Assembly (NCBI GenBank): GCA_947630255.1
Contig: CANRGU010000011.1
Span: forward strand, 1 to 19,958
DNA length: 19,958 nucleotides
Reading direction: 5' to 3'
Source: an uncultured Clostridia bacterium
GTDB lineage: Bacteria > Bacillota > Clostridia > TANB77 > CAG-508
This document shows, in pieces, positions 15,133 through 19,958 of the stretch. Each line of letters opens with the position of its first letter. Position 1 is the stretch's first letter. The notes beneath the pieces are model-generated. The model had not been told where the DNA came from and did no database searches. It worked only from the letters and a program-made list of their open reading frames with translations. Made by a program: the position numbers and the translations under genes.

Positions 15133-15162
15133 TTTATATTTGATATTGTCGAATTTTGTCAA
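15133..15162 (-). promoter_or_regulatory. Promoter for the - strand small gene
   Basis: Read on the - strand: TTGACA (15162-15157), 18 bp, TATAAA (15138-15133). TTGTC occurs twice, 10 bp apart (15146-15150 and 15156-15160), which could be an operator. Confidence 0.6.
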
Positions 15163-15172
15163 TGCTATACCA

Positions 15173-15201
15173 TTGCTTTTTTATGTAAACTATGTTATAC
15201 T
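15173..15201 (+). promoter_or_regulatory. Promoter for the + strand 15234 gene
   Basis: TTGCTT (15173-15178), 17 bp, TATACT (15196-15201). Together with the - strand promoter it makes a divergent control region of about 100 bp. Confidence 0.55.
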
Positions 15202-15233
15202 TTTTTATTATACATAGAAGGGAGGGCATTTAT

Positions 15234-15539
15234 TTGGCTTTAAAGGAGTATACTATATTTATAACTTGTAATGGTGGAAAGACTTATAATATACATTTAT
15301 ATGATAATATTTTTGAGGCTAAACATGATTTGTATAGTATGGTAGAATTAGAGAAGAAGAGGAATAGGTTATATTATGTATATAATGATTTTTATGATAA
15401 TGAATATCCAGCAAGTATGAATTGTAAAATATTTTGTTTAAAAGAAAGAATTGTATCAGAATGGGAAAAATATTCAGATGTTAGTAAAAATATAAATAAT
15501 ATTTATGAATTTCCTAAAAATTTAAAAATTTTTTCTTGA
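15234..15539 (+). CDS. Phage protein of unknown function
   Basis: A 101-aa protein that I do not recognise. It starts ALKEYTIFITCNGGKTYNIH and continues with HDLYSMVELEKKRNRLYYVY, a mix of beta strands and a helix with aromatic residues. The TTG at 15234 is chosen because GAAGGGAGGGC lies 7 bases upstream. It is the last gene before the right attachment repeat and is transcribed from the divergent promoter region opposite the DUF1737-like gene, so it may be part of a control or immunity module. The stop codon overlaps a TTGACA sequence (15536-15541) without a matching -10 box. Confidence 0.55.
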   Translation: MALKEYTIFITCNGGKTYNIHLYDNIFEAKHDLYSMVELEKKRNRLYYVYNDFYDNEYPASMNCKIFCLKERIVSEWEKYSDVSKNINNIYEFPKNLKIFS

Positions 15540-15628
15540 CAATTATTATTTTATATGATACTTTTTAGCTAATGAATTACTATATAATATAGGGCATAAG
15601 ATATTGCTCTTAAATATTTATTTTACAT

Positions 15629-15659
15629 AACATTGCACAAAATCAAAGTTTTGCGCAAA
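15629..15659 (+). repeat. Right attachment site (attR), dif-like
   Basis: Arm ATTGCACAAAA (15632-15642), spacer TCAAAG (15643-15648), arm TTTTGCGCAAA (15649-15659). The arms are near inverse repeats of each other (9 of 11), with a 6-bp spacer, like Xer sites. This copy equals the predicted empty site, because the left-arm side is shared with the other repeat. Confidence 0.65.
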
Positions 15660-16443
15660 TAGAAATAGGACTTTTTTGACATGAGCTCCTATCTCGCTAA
15701 ATTTAAGCCTTTTACATGTTTTCTTACTCAACAAACTATATGTCTTTTTTATAAAAACCTCTTATATTTGATTCTCACGCGTCAATATTTTAGGTTTTCT
15801 AATTATAATTTATTAATTAGTTATATAAAATTTTAAATCATTCTTATAATATTTTTCCTAAAATTGATAAAATCCTTATATTTCAGTATTTTGCCCCAAT
15901 TTATAGACAACAAGTTATATTACCTTTTTTTAAAAACGCCTTAAAATCGATTCTCGTGCGTCGTTTTTTTGGCCATTTTTCAGTGTTTTTTAAAAATCAT
16001 TGATTTTGCAACATTTTAGTAAATTTACATTATATCGATAATATTTTTAAATATTGAAATTAAATTTCAAATGATTAACTTTTATGAGTTGAATATAAAA
16101 ATGTCTTAAAATTGATTTTGAAGCATTATAAAATGAAATTATTTTATAATGTTATAAATAGAAATTTATTTTGTAAATTTCATAAAATATTTATAAAAAT
16201 TACATTTGAATTTATAAAAATTTTAATTACAACAAATGTTCGGTTCTAAAATTTTATGTTCATATTATAAATTTTAAATTTTTAAAATCTTAATTAAAAA
16301 TTATAAATTTTATTTTTATGATTTTTTTTAATAAAAAATTTTTTAGAAATATTTTTGTAAGAGATTACACCTTAATTTTGAAATTTTATTAATTTTTATT
16401 TAATTTAAGATATCCATTTTTCAAAACTGCCTCTCTCCTACTC
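15660..16443 (+). repeat. Non-coding repeat block A
   Basis: About 780 bp with no ORF. It contains an ATAGGA / TCCTAT hairpin (15665-15693), three diverged copies of a 38-bp motif with core CTTAAAATCGATT (15753-15790, 15928-15966, 16094-16131), a conserved hairpin TTATAAAAT-GAAATT-ATTTTATAA (within 16124-16151) and a terminal pyrimidine box CTGCCTCTCTCCTACTC (16427-16443). The same parts, once each, form block B at 17986-18203. The rest is over 80% AT with short palindromes. Confidence 0.65.
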
Positions 16444-16468
16444 CTCTATATTCTTTGTTTGTTAACAT

Positions 16469-17122
16469 TTATATATACTTTTTTATAATATCATATATTT
16501 TATCAGAATGAATTATATAACTTCCATGTTTTTCCTTTTTTACTATTTCAAGTGTACTATTTTTTATATTATTTGAAATTAATTTTGTATGTTCTAACTT
16601 AACTACATCTTTTTCTCCTGCTAAAACATGAACTGGTATTGTGATTTTTTGCAAATCTTCTATTGGAATATTAGGTTCATCTAGCATCATTTTTATATAT
16701 TTACTTCTAGTAAAAAAATAAGATATTTTAGTTAAAATGGTATCTAATTTAGTAAAAGCGTCTGGAGTAATATTTGCTCCACTTATTATCAAATTAGATA
16801 ATAAATTTGGTTCTTTGATGGCTACTAATAATCCTATAATTCCTCCATCACTAAATCCATATAGTATTGGCTTTTCAATATTAAGCTTCTTTATAAATTG
16901 TATTATATCATCACGCATTAGATTATATGATATTGTTTTAGAGTTTTCACTTTTTCCATGACATCTACTATCGATAGCATAAACTTGGTAATTATTTTTT
17001 AATTTTTCTATTAATTTATCAAATATTTCATGTGACTCTTGATTTCCATGTATTAAGATAATAGGATTTCCTATTCCATATTTTTCGTAATATAACTCTA
17101 CATTGTTAACCTTAACTTTCAT
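16469..17122 (-). CDS. Alpha/beta hydrolase
   Basis: A 217-aa alpha/beta-hydrolase fold protein of unknown substrate. HGNQESHEIFDKL (about 25-37) is the oxyanion-loop motif after strand 3. The nucleophile elbow GFSDGG (about 88-94) carries the catalytic Ser. The acid is the Asp in AGEKDVV (about 168-174) and the base the His in KKEKHGSYI (about 195-203), so a full triad is present. It has no signal peptide, so it acts in the cytosol. AAAGGTG precedes the ATG. It lies downstream of the - strand toxin-antitoxin pair. Its first 24 codons and the upstream region are duplicated at 19480-19565. Confidence 0.85.
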   Translation of the reverse strand: MKVKVNNVELYYEKYGIGNPIILIHGNQESHEIFDKLIEKLKNNYQVYAIDSRCHGKSENSKTISYNLMRDDIIQFIKKLNIEKPILYGFSDGGIIGLLVAIKEPNLLSNLIISGANITPDAFTKLDTILTKISYFFTRSKYIKMMLDEPNIPIEDLQKITIPVHVLAGEKDVVKLEHTKLISNNIKNSTLEIVKKEKHGSYIIHSDKIYDIIKKYI

Positions 17123-17149
17123 TTATTTCACCTTTTGATCATTATAATA

Positions 17150-17177
17150 TTAAAAGCCTACCATTTTCTGGTAAGCT
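17150..17177 (-). terminator. Terminator-like hairpin before the hydrolase
   Basis: On the - strand, AGCTTACCA, loop GAAAA, TGGTAGGCT (one mismatch), followed by TTTTA. It ends the toxin-antitoxin transcript on the - strand. Confidence 0.6.
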
Positions 17178-17200
17178 CCTTACAATTTATTCACTCTCTC

Positions 17201-17237
17201 ATTTGTTAGTCGCTCAAAGAGGCAGCGACTAACAAAT
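17201..17237 (-). repeat. Perfect 14-bp inverted repeat between toxin and hydrolase genes
   Basis: ATTTGTTAGTCGCT (17201-17214) pairs exactly with AGCGACTAACAAAT (17224-17237), loop CAAAGAGGC. There is no T-run on either strand after it, so termination is not its obvious job. The loop side contains CTGCCTCT on the - strand, a box also seen in repeat blocks A and B. Confidence 0.6.
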
Positions 17238-17266
17238 TTATTAAAAAAAACTTGCCCGATCAATTA

Positions 17267-17587
17267 CTAATCTTTTAAATATTTTTCCCAATCCATAAAA
17301 GCATGTCCAATTCTTACAACAAAAGCTTTATTATTTTTTTCATTAATAATGTAGAATATTATATAATTTCTTACATTAACTTTTCGAATATTTTTATGAC
17401 CTGTTAATTTTTCATCTAGGATAGGCATACTATCAGCAATATCTTCTATCTTTTTTAGTTCTTGTTTAAACAAAATTTTATATTTATCTGCAATAATATC
17501 CCCAGCTAAATCATATCTAAGATATGAAATGATATTTTCTAAATCCTTCTTGGCTGTTTCTGATACTTCTACGTCATATTTTTTCAT
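17267..17587 (-). CDS. RelE/ParE-family toxin
   Basis: A 106-aa protein. The family pattern is VSETAKKDLENIISYLRYDL (about 7-26), a helix pair, then TGHKNIRKVNVRNYIIFYII and VVRIGHAFMDWEKYL, which is the usual RelE/ParE C-terminus (R.....YIIFY.I......V.RI.H...D). Some members of this pattern (RelE-like, YafQ-type) cut mRNA; others (ParE) hit gyrase. The ATG at 17587 is chosen because GGAGTGA lies 5 bases upstream; GTG at 17596 is in frame. The antitoxin gene (17606-17848) lies 18 bp upstream on the same strand. Confidence 0.85.
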   Translation of the reverse strand: MKKYDVEVSETAKKDLENIISYLRYDLAGDIIADKYKILFKQELKKIEDIADSMPILDEKLTGHKNIRKVNVRNYIIFYIINEKNNKAFVVRIGHAFMDWEKYLKD

Positions 17588-17605
17588 ATTATTCACTCCA
17601 AATTT

Positions 17606-17848
17606 TTATATAGTATCTATTTTTTCAAAAATTTCATTTAAAGAATAAACTTTATTAGATTTTACATCATCAATTCCTTTTTGTAATTTTTCTTTCAAAT
17701 CTTTTTTACTTTTTATTATTACACTATCTGGAGCTTCTTTATCTATATGTGATAATTTTAAATATTCAATAAAATCGATAACTTGATTAGTAAGTTCTTC
17801 TGGTAATGTATCTATTTCATTATACAATTTTTGTTTTTCTATAGACAT
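17606..17848 (-). CDS. Antitoxin, DUF2281-like
   Basis: An 80-aa partner of the RelE/ParE toxin. It reads MSIEKQKLYNEIDTLPEELT then NQVIDFIEYLK, the DUF2281-type helical start, and ends with KSNKVYSLNEIFEKID, typical of toxin-wrapping antitoxin tails. It probably neutralises the toxin by direct binding and represses the operon. The ATG at 17848 follows GGAGGTAG at a normal distance; a TTG at 17863 is part of the same site. The promoter -10 TATAAT lies at 17882-17887. Confidence 0.8.
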   Translation of the reverse strand: MSIEKQKLYNEIDTLPEELTNQVIDFIEYLKLSHIDKEAPDSVIIKSKKDLKEKLQKGIDDVKSNKVYSLNEIFEKIDTI

Positions 17849-17881
17849 ATTAACTACCTCCAATTTAATTTATACTATATT

Positions 17882-17890
17882 ATTATAACA
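17882..17890 (-). promoter_or_regulatory. Extended -10 promoter of the - strand toxin-antitoxin pair
   Basis: On the - strand TGT TATAAT (17890-17882) is an extended -10 element; the -35 region (TAGATT) is weak at 17 bp. The leader would be about 27 nt. Confidence 0.5.
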
Positions 17891-17974
17891 TTTTTTAGTT
17901 TTTTAATCTACAAATTTGAAAATGTTTTTAAATAAATTTTAAACGTGGTATTTTTATTTGAATTTTATTAAAAA

Positions 17975-18002
17975 CCCGTCTATTATCAAAGTTTTGCGCA
18001 AC
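17975..18002 (+). repeat. Third dif-like site (half conserved)
   Basis: Spacer TCAAAG (17986-17991) and arm TTTTGCGCAAC (17992-18002) match the prophage attR site; 17 bp are identical (17985-18001 with 15642-15658). The left arm CCCGTCTATTA is unrelated, as if another element had joined here. Confidence 0.5.
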
Positions 18003-18203
18003 TCGGCATAGGGATCAAAAAATAAGACCATGTTTCAGGTCCTATCTTTAAAATCTCGCTATTCCTTTAAATAAGCCTATTTTAGCTTATTATTTAGATT
18101 ATAAAACTTATGAGTTGAATATAAAAATGTCTTAAAATCGATTTTGAATCTTTATAAAATGAAATTATTTTATAAATGTTGCAATACTGCCTCTCTTCTA
18201 CTC
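18003..18203 (+). repeat. Non-coding repeat block B
   Basis: About 200 bp that repeat the parts of block A in the same order: ATAGG/CCTAT hairpin, TCTCGCT, a 70-bp section (18108-18176) nearly identical to 16082-16151 with its GAAATT-loop hairpin, and CTGCCTCTCTTCTACTC (18187-18203). It lies at the 3' side of the - strand genes that follow. No ORF is present. Confidence 0.65.
18017..18043 (-). terminator. Terminator within block B, - strand
   Basis: On the - strand AGGACC (18043-18038), loop TGAAACAT, GGTCTT (18029-18024), then TTTTTT (18022-18017). It would end transcription that leaves the - strand genes upstream. Confidence 0.6.
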
Positions 18204-18254
18204 TAGCAATTTTTCGCTATTTTAAATTTTATATTGACTCATATAAATTGTAAT

Positions 18255-18500
18255 TTATCTTTTGGTATGTGCTGTTATAATTGTATAGTTATATGAGTTA
18301 ATAGTTATTATTATATTTTCAATCTCACAATACCAATTTTTTCCTTGTTTAAATATATTACAATTTTTTTCTAAAACTTTATTTTTACAATATTCTACTA
18401 CATCATTTGTATCTAATTTTAGATTTTTTTTAATTCTATCAATACCCATTTCAGTAGTATGAATTTTATCAATATTTGATAATAATATTTCTTTATTCAT
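18255..18500 (-). CDS. DUF3781 protein
   Basis: An 81-aa protein that matches what I know of DUF3781: NKEILLSNIDKIHTTEMGID, RIKKNL.LDT.DVV..CK, and a C-terminal NWYCEIENIIITINSYNYTI followed by ITAHT. The function is unknown. The start is ATG at 18500, 16 bp downstream of the TfoX-N stop, so the two are probably co-transcribed. This pair often occurs together with small enzymes and TfoX-N genes in gut Clostridia. Confidence 0.85.
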   Translation of the reverse strand: MNKEILLSNIDKIHTTEMGIDRIKKNLKLDTNDVVEYCKNKVLEKNCNIFKQGKNWYCEIENIIITINSYNYTIITAHTKR

Positions 18501-18515
18501 ATAATTTAAACCTCT

Positions 18516-18815
18516 TTACTTTTTTATTGGTAAGCCTTTACAAGTTTCAATAACAATTTCTTTTAATAATTCTTTATTATCTACATCATCAACTAAATAC
18601 ATAGGCTTTGCTGTTTCGTAAGGTGTTTGTTCATTCATATTATACTTTTTATTTGTATCAACTATTTTAACAAGTAATCTATTATCATAAACTCCACCAA
18701 ATAACACATCATTATAATATAATAAATACTCTCCCATCATTGATTTGCAAGTAATGGTATCTAATAAGTTTAATTGTTCTAATACAAAATCTTTATACTC
18801 TTTTGTTGTAGCCAT
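18516..18815 (-). CDS. TfoX N-terminal domain protein
   Basis: A 99-aa single-domain protein of the TfoX-N family (PF04993). The pattern EYKDFVLEQLNLLDTITCKS then MMGEYLLYYNDVLFGGVYDN, RLLVKIV, and a C-terminal helix LLKEIVIETCKGLPI matches the family. In Gammaproteobacteria TfoX controls competence, but the stand-alone N-domain proteins of Firmicutes have no known role. The ATG at 18815 follows AGGAG with a 9-base gap. It lies between the cyclophilin-like gene and the DUF3781 gene in one - strand unit. Confidence 0.85.
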   Translation of the reverse strand: MATTKEYKDFVLEQLNLLDTITCKSMMGEYLLYYNDVLFGGVYDNRLLVKIVDTNKKYNMNEQTPYETAKPMYLVDDVDNKELLKEIVIETCKGLPIKK

Positions 18816-18853
18816 ATAATCACACTCCTAAATTGTAATTTGTCGTTAATCTT

Positions 18854-19420
18854 TTAATCATTTAATGAAAATGTCAATTCTACATTACTACTTCCTAAAA
18901 TCTCTTTTAATTCATTTTGTGATACATTTTGTACTTTACCTAATTTAGTAAAATTCCAACTGTTAGTATCATAATAAAGTGTTATTTGATTTCCTTGATA
19001 CAATATTAAATCTCCAGCTTCGGTTGTAATATTTTTATCATTTGTTGGTAAACTAAATCCCAAGTTACCTACTTTTTCGAAATTTCCATAATCGTGTGCA
19101 TTTATTGTTATATCTCCACTTTTTAATTTTTCTGCAAATGATTTAGCAGATGTATTATCTTCTAATTTTACATTTAATACTCTACCATTTACTTTAATAA
19201 TTATCTTATCCATATTACTTGCCTCCATATTATTTGATTTTTTTGCATCTTCATCTAAACTACTTGTAGTATTACTATAATTTTCAACTTTAATATTAGT
19301 ATCTTTATTTTGATTTTCCTTTATATCACTTTTTTTATTTTTCACAATGAAAAATAAAACTACTATACAAGCAATTATAACTATAATTGACATTACAATA
19401 ATAAAAATATTCCTTTTCAT
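18854..19420 (-). CDS. Membrane-anchored cyclophilin-like protein
   Basis: The mature part is a cyclophilin-like fold (PF18050 type). IIIKVNGRVLNVKLEDNTSA then KSFAEKLKSGDITINAHDYG, NFEKVGNLGFSLPTNDKNIT, TEAGDLILYQGNQITLYYDT and FTKLGKVQN match these proteins. A membrane anchor (IFIIVMSIIVIIACIVVLFF) sits at the N-terminus, followed by a Lys/Asn/Ser-rich spacer of about 40 residues. The domain would lie outside the cell. The start is uncertain: I choose ATG at 19420 after AGGA; ATG at 19426 or 19429 or TTG at 19462 are in frame. The spacer may tether it to the wall. The gene is the first of a - strand group with TfoX-N and DUF3781. Confidence 0.75.
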   Translation of the reverse strand: MKRNIFIIVMSIIVIIACIVVLFFIVKNKKSDIKENQNKDTNIKVENYSNTTSSLDEDAKKSNNMEASNMDKIIIKVNGRVLNVKLEDNTSAKSFAEKLKSGDITINAHDYGNFEKVGNLGFSLPTNDKNITTEAGDLILYQGNQITLYYDTNSWNFTKLGKVQNVSQNELKEILGSSNVELTFSLND

Positions 19421-19470
19421 ATACATCATTCCTACTATCTTTTTAATTATTTTTTTATCCAAATTACTAT

Positions 19471-19565
19471 TTATCTAACTATTAAGATAATAGGATTTCC
19501 TATTTCATATTTTTCGTAATATAACTCTACATTGTTAACCTTAACTTTCATTTATTTCACCTTTT
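19471..19565 (-). pseudogene. Truncated duplicate of the alpha/beta hydrolase start
   Basis: Bases 19480-19565 match 17051-17136 at 85 of 86 positions: the ribosome site region and first 23 codons of the hydrolase gene. The frame from 19551 reads MKVKVNNVELYYEKYE then IGNPIIL, with one change (Gly16 to Glu), and stops at 19471. No catalytic residues are present. Confidence 0.85.
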
Positions 19566-19607
19566 TCCACTTATTTGATAATATTGATGCAGTATATTCA
19601 TTTTTTT

Positions 19608-19958
19608 CTATTTCGCAAGCCAATTAGCAATATCATATATTTGTATGCCTTCGTATTGATAATTTTCGTGCCTTGTTCTTGCTATTATAATTTTAGGATA
19701 AGCATCTTTTATTTGTAAAAGGGGTCCAGCTTCTCTATTTAATGTATCTTGATAATCTATATTGTCTGCTACTTGAATATAAATCTTTTCATTACGCTTT
19801 TGGGCAATAAAATCAATTTCCTTTTTATATAGAGTTCCAACATATAACTCATAACCCCTTCTTAAAAGTTCTATTGCAACAATATTTTCATATGTTCTTC
19901 CATAATCCATATTTGAAGTTCCAAGAGTTGCATATTTTATAGAATGATCTGCTAGATA
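19608..19958 (-). CDS. ATPase with DUF4143, C-terminal part (cut by window end)
   Basis: The frame is open from the window edge; 116 codons are seen. The visible part reads LADHSIKYATLGTSNMDYG, RTYENIVAIELLRRGYELYV and GTLYKKEIDFIAQKRNEKIY then IQVADNIDYQDTLNREAGPL, which matches the C-terminal nuclease-like DUF4143 domain of the AAA+ family that includes many uncharacterised prokaryotic ATPases. The E-x-K-like pattern EIDFIAQ....YIQV is that of a restriction-endonuclease-like fold. The Walker motifs would lie outside the window, to the right. Confidence 0.85.
   Translation of the reverse strand, partial: YLADHSIKYATLGTSNMDYGRTYENIVAIELLRRGYELYVGTLYKKEIDFIAQKRNEKIYIQVADNIDYQDTLNREAGPLLQIKDAYPKIIIARTRHENYQYEGIQIYDIANWLAK

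Larger units (their letters stand above)
9972..15650 (+). mobile_element. Inovirus (filamentous phage) prophage
   Basis: The element is bounded by 22-bp direct repeats (9972-9993 and 15629-15650), a unit of 5657 bp. Inside is a full filamentous-phage gene set in a typical order: small putative ssDNA-binding protein, 50-aa coat protein followed by a strong terminator, pIII-like adsorption protein, pVI-like protein, Zot/pI ATPase, and a G2P-family replication protein. No integrase or transposase is present, which fits phages that use host Xer recombinases at dif-like sites. Three genes are frameshifted, so it may be defective. Codons tend to end in T (GGT, GAT, TCT, ATT), unlike the A-rich third positions of the neighbouring host genes, which suggests a separate origin. 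Confidence 0.88.

Noticed and set aside
15181..15191. TTATGTAAACT, identical to the XerD arm of Bacillus dif
   Set aside because: The 17 bases before it do not contain a matching XerC arm, it lies about 440 bp from the prophage end, and it overlaps the spacer and -10 of a promoter. Probably chance in AT-rich DNA.
17201..17237. Integron attC site
   Set aside because: The stem is perfect and short, lacks the RYYYAAC / GTTRRRY core boxes and extrahelical bases, and no integron integrase is in the window.
1..19958. CRISPR array, tRNA, rRNA
   Set aside because: No regular spaced repeats and no cloverleaf or rRNA sequence were seen on either strand. The repeats in blocks A and B are irregular in spacing and diverged.

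Overview
The window looks like a low-GC, spore-forming Firmicute of the class Clostridia. The DNA is very AT-rich, Shine-Dalgarno sites are strong, and GTG and TTG starts are common. It carries the sporulation genes yabP and yabQ next to a divIC-like gene and rho, and a release factor 2 gene with the bacterial programmed frameshift. The accessory genes (RhuM, WYL regulator, DUF3781, TfoX-N, DUF4143 ATPase) are typical of gut Clostridia. The genus cannot be fixed from the sequence.

Layout. Positions 1-9965 are mostly chromosomal backbone on the + strand: the 3' end of a RhuM gene, a WYL regulator, a membrane-anchored protein, prfB, an aspartate kinase that lacks the ACT regulatory region, a second membrane-anchored protein, a small toxin-antitoxin pair, purH, the yabP-yabQ-divIC group and rho. 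Rho-independent terminators separate most units.

Positions 9972-15650 hold a compact filamentous-phage (inovirus) prophage of about 5.66 kb. It lies between 22-bp direct repeats, immediately after the rho terminator. Gene order is small putative ssDNA-binding protein, structured intergenic region, 50-aa major coat protein, terminator, pIII-like adsorption protein, pVI-like protein, Zot/pI assembly ATPase, small ORFs, G2P-type replication protein, then a divergent pair of small genes. No integrase is present. The repeats form a site with 11-bp arms and a 6-bp spacer, as expected if host Xer recombinases integrate the phage. The pIII, Zot and Rep genes carry one, one and two frameshifts, while the long flanking host genes are intact, so the prophage is probably decaying (or this part of the assembly has indels). 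Phage codons tend to end in T, unlike the A-ending codons of the host genes.

Positions 15651-19958 form an accessory island with genes on the - strand: an alpha/beta hydrolase, a RelE/ParE-type toxin-antitoxin pair, a cyclophilin-like lipid- or membrane-anchored protein, a TfoX-N protein, a DUF3781 protein and the C-terminal part of a DUF4143 ATPase. Two AT-rich non-coding repeat blocks (about 15643-16443 and 17986-18203) each begin with a copy of the same recombination-site half and each lie at the 3' side of a set of - strand genes. An 86-bp duplicate of the hydrolase start region lies at 19480-19565. The region after rho therefore looks like an integration hot spot that has taken up more than one element.
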